Below, in pieces: positions 6,505 to 14,082 of a stretch of 14,758 nt of DNA (within the stretch, counting starts at the first letter, position 1; each line of letters begins with the position of its first letter). Source of the stretch: DATGEP01 sp035310125. GTDB taxonomy: Bacteria > Chloroflexota > Ktedonobacteria > Ktedonobacterales > JADMIN01. The position numbers and the translations under genes were made by a program. The stretch covers positions 1 to 14,758 of the forward strand of contig DATGEP010000088.1 in assembly GCA_035310125.1 (NCBI GenBank), in the 5' to 3' direction. The notes beneath the pieces were generated by a model. It saw only the letters and a program-made list of their open reading frames with translations, was not told the origin of the DNA and did not search any database.

Positions 6505-7785
6505 TCACACCTCTTCAAAGAGCGCGTCCACAAACTGTATGGCATCGAACGCGGCAATATCCTGCACCCGCTCGCCGGTGCCAATGAACTTGATGGGCAA
6601 GCCTAGCTCCGACGCGATAGCAAAAGCAATGCCGCCACGCGCCGTACCGTCCAGCTTCGTGAGAATCACCCCGCTGACGCCCGCATCCTGAACAAACTGC
6701 TTGGCCTGTAAAAAGCCGTTCTGCCCGGTAGTGGCATCTATGACGAGCAGCACCTCATGCGGCGCCTCCGAGTCGTACTTTTGCAGTACCCGCATGATCT
6801 TCTTGAGCTCTTCCATAAGGTTGAACTTGGTGTGCAGTCTACCGGCCGTATCCACAATCAGCACGTCAGCGCCGCGTGCCTGAGCCGCCTGCATCGCGTC
6901 GTAAACGACCGCGCCTGGATCCGCGCCATGCTGGTGGCTCACAACCGACACACCAATACGCTCGCCCCAAGTACGCAGCTGTTCCGTGGCCGCCGCGCGA
7001 AACGTGTCGCCCGCGGCGAGCAGCACACGATGTTTTTGCCGCTTCAAGAGATTCGCCAGCTTGGCGATGCTGGTCGTCTTCCCAACGCCATTGACCCCCA
7101 CCACGAGAAAGACACTGATAGGCATCGTATCGGAAAATATGAGTGGCTCGGGATCGCCAAGGAGCAGCGTCAGCTCTTCCTTGAGTGCCTCGCGCAGCTC
7201 TCCGCCGGTCGTCAGGTTCTCCGCCTGCACACGTTCGTGCAGCAGCGTGAGCAGCCGCTCCGTCGTTTGTACGCCAACATCACCAGTGATCATCGCTTCT
7301 TCCAGCTCATCCCAAAGGTCATCAGTGATTTCTTCGACCTCCAGTGCGGCGTTCACGCGGCCGAAGAGCTGGCGAGTTCTACCCAGGCTGAGTTTGAATG
7401 GATTGTGCAGAAAGCCGCGCCGCTCGTCCGTGACGTCCTCTTCCGGCGGTTCTTCCTCTTCGTAGCTATTCGCGGCACCAGCTGGTTCCTCCACAGCGCG
7501 ACCTGTTGGCGGAGCGGATGGTACGCGCGACAAAGTGGCTGGCGGATTGGCGGCTGCCGTCGGCGCGGCGGGATGGGCTACGGGCGGCGATCCGACAATT
7601 TCCTCAGTATCGCCGCCTGCGCGATTCTGGACAAGAGCATCGGCTACCGCAGTCTGATGGGCGCGTGTAGCGTCGTCCTCGTCTGCCTCAAGTGTCTCAG
7701 GAAGCTCGGCTTGCGCACCTTCAGCCGGGAGTTGCTGCTCATCCTCGCCGCGCTTGAATAAACCCTCACGAATTCGTTTGAACAC
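6505..7785 (-). CDS. ftsY: signal recognition particle receptor FtsY
   Basis: FtsY is the GTPase that docks SRP-ribosome complexes at the cytoplasmic membrane for co-translational insertion. It has 426 residues. Positions 1 to about 125 form an acidic, Pro/Ala/Glu-rich A domain that begins with a basic stretch (FKRIREGLFKRG). The N domain helical bundle runs from about 125 to 215. The G domain carries the P-loop GVNGVGKTT (K236), DTFRAAATEQL, DTAGRLHTK, TKLDGTARGG (376-385) and GTGERVQDIAAFD. The GTG at 7785 is preferred because GAGGG lies about eight bases upstream on the minus strand and the protein then begins in the usual (M)FK style; a GTG at 7800 is the alternative. It heads the block leading to accD and accA. 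A hairpin sits just upstream of the ribosome-binding site. Confidence 0.95.
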   Translation of the reverse strand: MFKRIREGLFKRGEDEQQLPAEGAQAELPETLEADEDDATRAHQTAVADALVQNRAGGDTEEIVGSPPVAHPAAPTAAANPPATLSRVPSAPPTGRAVEEPAGAANSYEEEEPPEEDVTDERRGFLHNPFKLSLGRTRQLFGRVNAALEVEEITDDLWDELEEAMITGDVGVQTTERLLTLLHERVQAENLTTGGELREALKEELTLLLGDPEPLIFSDTMPISVFLVVGVNGVGKTTSIAKLANLLKRQKHRVLLAAGDTFRAAATEQLRTWGERIGVSVVSHQHGADPGAVVYDAMQAAQARGADVLIVDTAGRLHTKFNLMEELKKIMRVLQKYDSEAPHEVLLVIDATTGQNGFLQAKQFVQDAGVSGVILTKLDGTARGGIAFAIASELGLPIKFIGTGERVQDIAAFDAIQFVDALFEEV

Positions 7786-7804
7786 GAGATACGCCCTCAC
7801 TCAC

Positions 7805-7829
7805 AGAGCTTCCCTCAGTACGAAGCTCT
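7805..7829 (-). promoter_or_regulatory. 8-bp hairpin in the ftsY leader next to the ribosome-binding site
   Basis: AGAGCTTC and GAAGCTCT (7805-7812 and 7822-7829) form a perfect 8-bp stem with a 9-base loop. On the ftsY (minus) strand the stem ends a few bases before the GAGGG ribosome-binding site. Read on the plus strand it is followed by CATTCTTTATT, so it could also act as a weak terminator in that direction. The remaining leader up to 8025 holds no other clear element. Confidence 0.4.
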
Positions 7830-8025
7830 CATTCTTTATTGCTACAGACGGTAATTCGATGCAGCCTTGGTCCCACGCCCGCATCGAACACCTGTTATGT
7901 CCGCGCGCGACGAAAAGGCGTAGTTACCGGCGAAAGCGCTGGGCTTTGTCGGCAATACGCCCACTCGGGAACCGCTCAGTTGGATACGCTCGAACCGCGA
8001 GCATTGCCCGCCGGCTCGGTTTCGC

Positions 8026-8238
8026 CTAACGTGCGCCGCGGTAGGAGTGCATTGATCCATCACTCACCGGCTCATTGATGATGATGTCGCCATTGCGGAT
8101 CTTGACATTGTACAGACAGTTCGGGTTGGTACAGACCCATGCTTTGAACTGGATCGAAGCCCCCTGACTGCCGAAATCCGATAGCGGTACCAGATCACCC
8201 GCGCCGCACTTACGGCATCGCGGAAAAGTATATTCCAC
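8026..8238 (-). CDS. small zinc-ribbon protein of unknown function
   Basis: A 70-residue protein with a probable zinc ribbon: C8-x2-C11 (CRKCG) and C36-x4-C41 (CTNPNC), separated by 24 residues. It begins MEYTFPRC when started at GTG 8238. That start has AAGGGG about eight bases upstream on the minus strand. A GTG at 8265 would add nine residues but has only a GGAG one base away. No DNA-binding helix, membrane segment or enzyme motif is visible. It lies 240 bases upstream of ftsY on the same strand and is divergent from lon. The ribbon suggests nucleic-acid or protein binding, but I do not assign a function. Confidence 0.7.
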   Translation of the reverse strand: MEYTFPRCRKCGAGDLVPLSDFGSQGASIQFKAWVCTNPNCLYNVKIRNGDIIINEPVSDGSMHSYRGAR

Positions 8239-8378
8239 GCCCAACGCCCCTTCCGTAAGCTCCACGCTCCGTCTCTACATCTCCATTTTCCGGCCATATC
8301 CTGCCAGCGAGGGAGGTTCGAGAGTGAAGCTTCCACCACACGTCCGCTTCTCCGGGCAGCACTGGTCATGCCACCTCC

Positions 8379-8384
8379 ACTATA
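8379..8384 (-). promoter_or_regulatory. possible -10 for the zinc-ribbon gene
   Basis: On the minus strand TATAGT (8384 down to 8379) is five of six matches to TATAAT and lies about 140 bases upstream of the zinc-ribbon start. No good -35 hexamer was found at normal spacing, so the call is weak. Confidence 0.3.
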
Positions 8385-8495
8385 TCACACGCGGCAGAAC
8401 GCATGGGTTCGCTACCACAGCCCAGTAGGCACCCCGCGCGCAAGTTTTGGGCCACCTTCGGACATCGCCACAAAAACCCGTAAAAACTCATCGTC

Positions 8496-8509
8496 AAAAC
8501 GTGCGTTTT
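8496..8509. other. short palindrome upstream of lon
   Basis: AAAACG (8496-8501) and CGTTTT (8504-8509) form a 6-bp inverted repeat separated by two bases, in a locally A/T-rich patch of the divergent zinc-ribbon/lon region. It could be a regulator site. It does not match the CIRCE or HAIR heat-shock operators, and neither of those was seen upstream of lon. Confidence 0.3.
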
Positions 8510-8657
8510 CGGCGTCCGTCACAGGTGAATTTTCCGCCCTTTTCTCGCGGGCTATACCATCTTGGGTCACACACGACCAAGAAGTGTCCTTCTTCCTCCT
8601 TCGAGCGTTCTTATACCAGGCGGATACTGCACACAGTTCCCACATGGCATCCACACA

Positions 8658-8686
8658 TTGTATTTCTAGCCACCCTGGGATATACT
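8658..8686 (+). promoter_or_regulatory. likely sigma-A promoter for lon
   Basis: TTGTAT (8658-8663) and TATACT (8681-8686) are separated by exactly 17 bases. The -10 matches five of six consensus positions and the -35 three of six. Transcription near 8693 would leave a leader of about 95 bases before the lon start. A heat-shock-specific signal is not evident. Confidence 0.55.
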
Positions 8687-8788
8687 GGTGGAAGCTGGCG
8701 AGCTATCACCTTTTCCACACAGGCGAGCGGTAATAACCATCCACAACCGCTCCCTTACCATAAACCCGCCACCCCGGAGGAGATATTC

Positions 8789-11356
8789 ATGGAGAATCGC
8801 CACCGTCCGGTTCGCCGGGCACGACGGGTACGCACCACGACCTCGATTGACGCCGAGAAGGAGCCAGGCTACGAGCCATCGTCATGTGCGCATTCAGCGG
8901 CGATTGCTCGTGAGTTACCAGTTTTGCCGGTACGCAACACAGTCTTGCTCCCAAATATGGTTGTTCCCCTCTTCATTGATCGCGAGCCGGCGCTCCAGGC
9001 CATTGAGGCCGCGATGGCTGGCGAGCGGGCAATCCTGATCGTCTCCCAGCGCTCCGAGCAGACCGAAGATCCTACCTATCAGGATGTCTATGCCGTCGGC
9101 ACCGAGTGCGCCATCAATCGTGTCCTCCGCATGCCGGATGGCACCAGCAGCGTGCTCGTCCAGGGCACACGCCGTGTCCGCATTGACACCTGGCTTCAGC
9201 ATACCCCCTACGGCCGTGTTCGCGGCACTGCGTACTCCGAGCCAGACACGCAGAATGATCAGTTAGAGGCGCTCGCTCGCACGGCCCTTGGCTCCTTTGA
9301 AACCTGCACCAAGTTGAGCCAGCGCCTGACCGAAGATTCGTACATTCAGGCATTGAACATTGAATATCCGGGCGCCCTCGCGGACTTCATCGTGGCGCAG
9401 CTTGAGCCACCCATACCTGTTCGCCAGGATCTGCTGGAGACCTTCGATCCGCTCGCGCGCCTCCGAAAGGCCTGCAAGCTGCTTCAGCGCGAATTGAACG
9501 TCCTCGAATTGGAGCACAAAATCCATGACGAGGTGCAACAGGAAGCCGATCGTGGTCAGCGCGAGTACTTCCTGCGCGAGCAGCTCAAAGCCATCCAACG
9601 CGAGTTGGGAGAGCACGATCCAACGCTGCGCGAGGCGGTCGAGCTGCGCACCCGCATTCAGGAAACCGGCATGCCCGACGACATCCAGGCGCGCGCGCTC
9701 AAAGAGCTAGAGCGCCTGGAAGCCATGCCCTCGATGGCCCCTGAATACGGCGTTCTCCGCAATTATATTGACTGGCTCGTTTCGCTGCCGTGGCGCGACG
9801 AGACACGTGACTCGTTAGACCTCCGCCACGTCGCGGCCGTTCTGGACGCCAATCACTTCGGCCTGGAAAAGGTCAAAGATCGCATTCTGGAATTTATTGC
9901 GGTGCGCAAGCTCGCACCCGAAGGGCGCGCACCAATTCTGTGCCTCGCCGGGCCTCCTGGCGTCGGCAAAACATCCCTTGGGCGCTCCATCGCGGAGGCG
10001 CTGGGCCGCAAATTTGCCCGCATCTCGCTCGGCGGTGTGCGCGACGAGGCAGAGATTCGCGGCCACCGTCGCACCTACGTCGGCGCGCTGCCAGGCCGCA
10101 TCCTCCAAACCATGAAAACGGTTGGCACCGCCAATCCAGTCATTGTGCTGGATGAGATTGACAAGCTCGCTTCGGATTACCGCGGCGACCCTGCGGCAGC
10201 CTTGCTGGAGGTGCTCGATCCCGAACAAAACAACACGTTCTCCGATCACTTCCTTGAAGTTCCGTACGACCTCTCGCACGTGCTCTTCGTTCTGACGGCC
10301 AATGTGCTGCATACCATTCCCGCGCCGTTGCGTGACCGTATGGAAGTCATCGAGATCGCCGGCTACACGGAAGAGGAAAAGGCAAGCATCGCATGTCGCT
10401 TCCTCGTACCGAAGCAGATGCGGGATACCGGCCTGTCTTCCGCGCGTGTCGAGATCGAGGATCAAGCCATCCGGCGCATCATCCACGAATACACCTTTGA
10501 GGCCGGCGTCCGCGGACTGGAACGCGAGATTGGCGCCATTCTCCGGCGCGTGGCCCGCCGTGTCGCAGAGGGACGGCGCTACAAAGCGATCATTTCAGCC
10601 ACACGTGTCCCGGCGTATCTCGGACCTCAAAAGCACTTTCCGACGGAAGCCGAAGAGCGCGATGAGGTCGGCGTCGCCACCGGCCTCGCGTGGACAGCCG
10701 GGGGCGGCGACCTTACCTCCGTTGAGGTAATGGCCGTGCCGGGCCACGGCAGCATCATCCTGACCGGCCAGCTTGGCGACGTGATGAAAGAGTCCGCTCA
10801 GGCGGCGCTCACATACACCCGCGCACGCACGGAAGAGCTCAACCTGCCGGAGTCATTCCACGAAACCCGTGATGTGCATGTGCATCTACCAGCCGGCAGC
10901 ATCCCCAAAGATGGCCCTTCAGCCGGCATCACGATAGCCGTCTCGATGATTTCCGCGCTCACCGGTCAACCCATCCGCCGCGACATCGCCATGACGGGCG
11001 AGATTACGTTGCGCGGTCGCGTGCTGCCCGTCGGCGGTATCAAAGAAAAAGTGCTGGCGGCCTACCGCGCCGGCATCACAACCATTGTCATGCCGCGGCG
11101 AAACATGCGCGACCTGGAAGAAGTGGCCGAGACCATCCGTGAGCACCTGCGCTTCATCGCGGTGGACTCCATGGACGACGTGCTTGCGGAAGTATTCCAG
11201 ACACAGCGGGGCCGCACCGAGCTACTGCCGCCTGCTACTGGTAGCCTCACCACACGTTCTCCGCACCCGCGCCTCCCCATGCCAGAGCCACTGCCCGCGA
11301 CCGGCCGTGTCGCTCGCTCACGGGTACGCCGCGCCGTCGTGGTGGCAACGGATTAG
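8789..11356 (+). CDS. lon: ATP-dependent protease Lon (LonA type)
   Basis: Lon is a cytoplasmic AAA+ serine protease that degrades misfolded and regulatory proteins. From ATG 8789 (GGAGGAG six bases upstream) it has 855 residues. A basic, low-complexity N-terminus of about 40 residues precedes the substrate-binding domain, which starts near LPVLPVRNTVLLPNMVVP. A helical linker follows (LREQLKAIQRELGE). The AAA+ module has Walker A GPPGVGKT (388-395, K394) and Walker B VIVLDEIDKL. The protease domain has catalytic S711 in PKDGPSAGI and K754 in GGIKEK; the 43-residue gap equals that in E. coli Lon. A short basic tail ends the protein. The frame is open a further 114 codons upstream to 8447, but that stretch is Arg/His/Ser-rich, spans the promoter and is not typical Lon. 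The stop abuts the next gene's ATG. Confidence 0.96.
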   Translation: MENRHRPVRRARRVRTTTSIDAEKEPGYEPSSCAHSAAIARELPVLPVRNTVLLPNMVVPLFIDREPALQAIEAAMAGERAILIVSQRSEQTEDPTYQDVYAVGTECAINRVLRMPDGTSSVLVQGTRRVRIDTWLQHTPYGRVRGTAYSEPDTQNDQLEALARTALGSFETCTKLSQRLTEDSYIQALNIEYPGALADFIVAQLEPPIPVRQDLLETFDPLARLRKACKLLQRELNVLELEHKIHDEVQQEADRGQREYFLREQLKAIQRELGEHDPTLREAVELRTRIQETGMPDDIQARALKELERLEAMPSMAPEYGVLRNYIDWLVSLPWRDETRDSLDLRHVAAVLDANHFGLEKVKDRILEFIAVRKLAPEGRAPILCLAGPPGVGKTSLGRSIAEALGRKFARISLGGVRDEAEIRGHRRTYVGALPGRILQTMKTVGTANPVIVLDEIDKLASDYRGDPAAALLEVLDPEQNNTFSDHFLEVPYDLSHVLFVLTANVLHTIPAPLRDRMEVIEIAGYTEEEKASIACRFLVPKQMRDTGLSSARVEIEDQAIRRIIHEYTFEAGVRGLEREIGAILRRVARRVAEGRRYKAIISATRVPAYLGPQKHFPTEAEERDEVGVATGLAWTAGGGDLTSVEVMAVPGHGSIILTGQLGDVMKESAQAALTYTRARTEELNLPESFHETRDVHVHLPAGSIPKDGPSAGITIAVSMISALTGQPIRRDIAMTGEITLRGRVLPVGGIKEKVLAAYRAGITTIVMPRRNMRDLEEVAETIREHLRFIAVDSMDDVLAEVFQTQRGRTELLPPATGSLTTRSPHPRLPMPEPLPATGRVARSRVRRAVVVATD

Positions 11357-12001
11357 ATGCGCTCAGCAGGTTACATGGAAACATTCGCGTCGCTTGCCGC
11401 GCGCGTCTCGGCCTTGCCACGCAAGTGTTCCACCTTGCTCATTGGCATAGATGCACCCGGCGGCTCTGGCAAGACCACATTCTCGCGGGCGCTGCGGCAG
11501 AATCTCGCCGGCTCGACTCTCGTCCAGATGGACGATTTCTTCCTCCCCACCTTTGCTCGCGTACCAACGTCACCGCATGAGAAACCTATCGGCGGCGATT
11601 TCGATTGGCAGCGAGTACAGAGGCAGGTTCTCGAGCCATTGGCTCATGACCTCCCAGCCCGTTATCAGCGCTACGACTGGGATTCCGACCGGCTTGCCGA
11701 ATGGCAGGTTGTCCCTACTGGGGGAGTCGTCATTGTCGAAGGATGCTATGCGCTACACCAGGCGCTCGCTCCATCCTACGATTTCACGATATGGCTCGAC
11801 TGCCCGCGAGCTATCCGATTGGCGCGGGCCATCGCCCGCGGCGGCGAGTGTGTACGCAATATTTGGGAGCACGACTGGATGATTGCTGAAGACCGCTACA
11901 TCGCGGCTCAGCGCCCGCGTGACCGCGCTAATCTGGTAGTGAGTGGCTCAGGTGCGAGAGATAACGCTGCAACACAGTCCTACATGCGCCTCAGCCTGTA
12001 G
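11357..12001 (+). CDS. uridine kinase-like P-loop kinase
   Basis: A 214-residue nucleoside-kinase-type ATPase, probably phosphorylating a nucleoside or a related small molecule. The Walker A motif is GGSGKTT (35-41, K39). MDDFF after the next strand matches the substrate-binding DDF of uridine kinases. VVIVEGCYAL is the usual strand carrying an acidic residue. RAIARGG and IWEHDWMIAEDRYI resemble the lid and C-terminal region of uridine kinase/phosphoribulokinase relatives. The true substrate is unknown. The ATG at 11357 directly follows the lon TAG, implying translational coupling; an in-frame ATG at 11375, with AGCAGG just upstream, is an alternative start that keeps the P-loop intact. It ends 37 bases from the convergent hydrolase pseudogene. 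Confidence 0.82.
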   Translation: MRSAGYMETFASLAARVSALPRKCSTLLIGIDAPGGSGKTTFSRALRQNLAGSTLVQMDDFFLPTFARVPTSPHEKPIGGDFDWQRVQRQVLEPLAHDLPARYQRYDWDSDRLAEWQVVPTGGVVIVEGCYALHQALAPSYDFTIWLDCPRAIRLARAIARGGECVRNIWEHDWMIAEDRYIAAQRPRDRANLVVSGSGARDNAATQSYMRLSL

Positions 12002-12038
12002 CGCTGCACGCCGCATACATTCCCAATACACGCTCATG

Positions 12039-12436
12039 CTACGGCTCCAACCCCAGCGTTTCAGCCAGCCAGGTCTCGATAGCAGTAGCAACCTCTTCCC
12101 AGCCAGCTTGAGCGATAATCCAGTGGGTTCTGCCCTCAAACGTGCGAAAGTCCGTTTTGGCCATTGCACGAACAGCCCGCCAAAAGAGTGGCCGATCAGA
12201 ATCGGTGGCTCCGCTTGAGCCTGCACGATGGCGGCATAGTGCTCGACGATCTCCCGTACCCCTAGCCCGGCCAGCTCGGCGGGTGGATGAATTCGGAGCT
12301 TCTCAACCGGCAAGTCCTTGTAGGGCCAGGTAGGCGCGAGACAGGTGTAGCCTAGCCGCTCGAAGTAGCTCACAAATAGGTCCCAGCACCGCGGAGTGAC
12401 CCAGGTGCTATCAATGAAGACAATCGTTTTTCCCAT
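12039..12436 (-). pseudogene. alpha/beta hydrolase, internally deleted and frameshifted
   Basis: Two parts of one alpha/beta hydrolase lie in different frames. The N-terminal part (ATG 12436 to about 12164) has MGKTIVFIDSTW, YTCLAPTWPYKD and the nucleophile elbow GHSFGG (S84). The C-terminal part (about 12164 to TAG 12039) carries FEGRTHWIIAQAGWEE, including the catalytic histidine region, and the final helix. The total coding length is 398 bases, not a multiple of three, against the 250-280 residues usual for the family as I recall it. The cap and the strand with the catalytic acid are missing, consistent with one deletion of roughly 100 or more codons near 12160-12168. The family's oxyanion HG motif also reads DS here. 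Reading on in the first frame gives an unrelated Arg-rich tail. The ribosome-binding site is weak. Non-functional as a hydrolase, I infer. Confidence 0.8.
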
Positions 12437-12639
12437 ATCGCTGTGTCCACCACCAATTTCTTCGTACATGGTCTGTTGTGGGATGCCAAAAAGTGCGCTC
12501 TTGTGGAAGCGCCCATTGCTGTGTACGGCGCCCATTACACGAAATAGCAGATCATAACTGGCGCATTCCTGAGCTATTCGATATGCTTAATGCACATTGA
12601 TGCGCTGCGAGGCACTTCACGAGGAAACGAGAGCAACCC
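12437..12639. other. intergenic region upstream of the sulfhydrylase operon
   Basis: These 203 bases separate the hydrolase pseudogene and the operon. AT-richer stretches near 12550-12592 may hold a promoter, but no -10/-35 pair at good spacing is convincing. No SAM riboswitch (S-box) core or T-box sequence is seen, although either might be expected for a methionine gene. Confidence 0.4.
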
Positions 12640-14082
12640 ATGCCGACATCCACGCCGCGCGATGACTCGAACGGTCAAATCTTGCCCAACGGCTTCATCG
12701 CTCCCAACAATACTCAGGATGCTCAAAGCCACACCTTCGGCTTCGACACTCGCTCCATCCATGCCGGCCAGCGGCCCGACCCTTACACTGGCGCCCGCGC
12801 CATGCCAATTTACCAGACGAGCAGCTTCGTCTTCGAGGATACGGAGTCCGCCGCCGCCTACTTCAACTTGCAGGAATATGGAAACATTTACAGCCGCATC
12901 AATAATCCAACGGTCGCGGCGTTCGAGGAGCGCGTGGCGAGCCTGGAGGGCGGTGCGGGCGCCGTTGCCTTCGCAAGCGGCCTCGCCGCCCAAGCATCCG
13001 CGCTCTTCACCCTACTCCAACCCGGCGACCATATCGTCGCTTCCCAGGCGCTCTACGGCGGCACCATCACCCAGTTCAAGCATGTGCTCGGCAAGCTGTC
13101 CGTAGATGTCACCTTCGTGGACCCGGACAATCTAGATACCTGGCAGGCTGCGCTGCGTCCCAACACCAAAGCTCTCTTTGCCGAAACCATTGGCAATCCT
13201 GGCGGCAACGTGCTGGATATCGAGGCAGTAGCCGCCATCGCACACGGCCACGGCGCCCCGCTCATCGTAGACAACACGTTCGCGTCGCCCTATCTCTGCC
13301 GCCCGATTGAATGGGGCGCGGATATCGTGATCCACTCGGCCACCAAATTCATTGGTGGTCACGGCACGAGCATCGGGGGCGTGGTCGTCGAGTCCGGCGA
13401 ATTCGACTGGTCGAACGGTCGCTTCCCCATCATCGCCGAGCCGTCCGCTGCATATCATGGGCTGGCCTTCCATGAGACGTTCGGCGTCTACGGCTACCTC
13501 ATGAAGCTGCGTGCCGAAACCCTCCGCGACCTGGGCGCCGCCATGAGTCCCTTCAATGCATTCCTCTTCCTGCAAGGGCTGGAGACCCTGCCCTTACGCA
13601 TGGAGCGTCACGTGCGGAACGCGCTCGACGTGGCAAAGTTCCTGGAATCCCATCCCCAGGTGGAGCGCGTGCGCCATCCCGGACTCGAGAACAGTCCCTA
13701 TATATCCTTGGCGCACAAATACCTCCCGCGCGGTGCGGGCGCCATCTTCGCCTTCGAGATCAACGGCGGGCGTGAGGCTGGCAAGCGCTTCATCGAGTCA
13801 TTGACCCTATGGAGCCACCTCGCGAATGTGGGTGACGCCAAGAGCCTCGTCATCCATCCAGCCAGTACCACGCACCGGCAGCTTGAAGACGATGAGCTGC
13901 TCGCCGCTGGCATAACCGCCGGTACGATTCGCCTCTCTGTCGGCCTCGAATCTCTCGACGATCTGATCTGGGATCTCGAGCGTGGCCTGCGGTCGGCGGC
14001 CTCCATCACCACAAGCAGCGTACCCTCTGGCGTTCCAGCTCCCGCGCCAAGTGACAGCTACACCCCTGAGGTAATCCAATGA
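12640..14082 (+). CDS. O-acetylhomoserine/O-acetylserine sulfhydrylase (PLP Cys/Met metabolism family)
   Basis: This PLP enzyme probably makes homocysteine from O-acetylhomoserine and sulfide, feeding methionine synthesis. The 480 residues start with about 30 low-complexity residues, then the family opening FDTRSIHAGQRPDPYTGA. MPIYQTSSFVFED and YSRINNPTVAAFEERVASLEGG, the glycine-rich phosphate-binding area AFASGLAAQ, and the cofactor aspartate in IVDNTFASPYL are present. The PLP lysine is K236 in HSATKFIGGHGT. GDAKSLVIHPASTTH and GTIRLSVGLE close the fold. The C-terminal tail is Ser/Pro-rich. The close motifs fit MetY rather than cystathionine synthase or lyase, but substrate preference is inferred. 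GAGAG lies six bases before ATG 12640. The stop overlaps the next start by four bases. Confidence 0.92.
   Translation: MPTSTPRDDSNGQILPNGFIAPNNTQDAQSHTFGFDTRSIHAGQRPDPYTGARAMPIYQTSSFVFEDTESAAAYFNLQEYGNIYSRINNPTVAAFEERVASLEGGAGAVAFASGLAAQASALFTLLQPGDHIVASQALYGGTITQFKHVLGKLSVDVTFVDPDNLDTWQAALRPNTKALFAETIGNPGGNVLDIEAVAAIAHGHGAPLIVDNTFASPYLCRPIEWGADIVIHSATKFIGGHGTSIGGVVVESGEFDWSNGRFPIIAEPSAAYHGLAFHETFGVYGYLMKLRAETLRDLGAAMSPFNAFLFLQGLETLPLRMERHVRNALDVAKFLESHPQVERVRHPGLENSPYISLAHKYLPRGAGAIFAFEINGGREAGKRFIESLTLWSHLANVGDAKSLVIHPASTTHRQLEDDELLAAGITAGTIRLSVGLESLDDLIWDLERGLRSAASITTSSVPSGVPAPAPSDSYTPEVIQ

Noticed and set aside
6757..7761. Long plus-strand frame of 334 codons antisense to ftsY
   Set aside because: ftsY on the other strand has all GTPase motifs; the antisense frame has no recognisable domain or ribosome-binding site.
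8447..8788. A 114-codon in-frame extension of Lon to an upstream ATG
   Set aside because: The added residues are Arg/His/Ser-rich and unlike any Lon N-terminus, the stretch contains the probable promoter, and ATG 8789 has a strong ribosome-binding site.
12437..12639. A SAM riboswitch or T-box upstream of the sulfhydrylase
   Set aside because: I looked for the S-box core and T-box consensus and saw neither.
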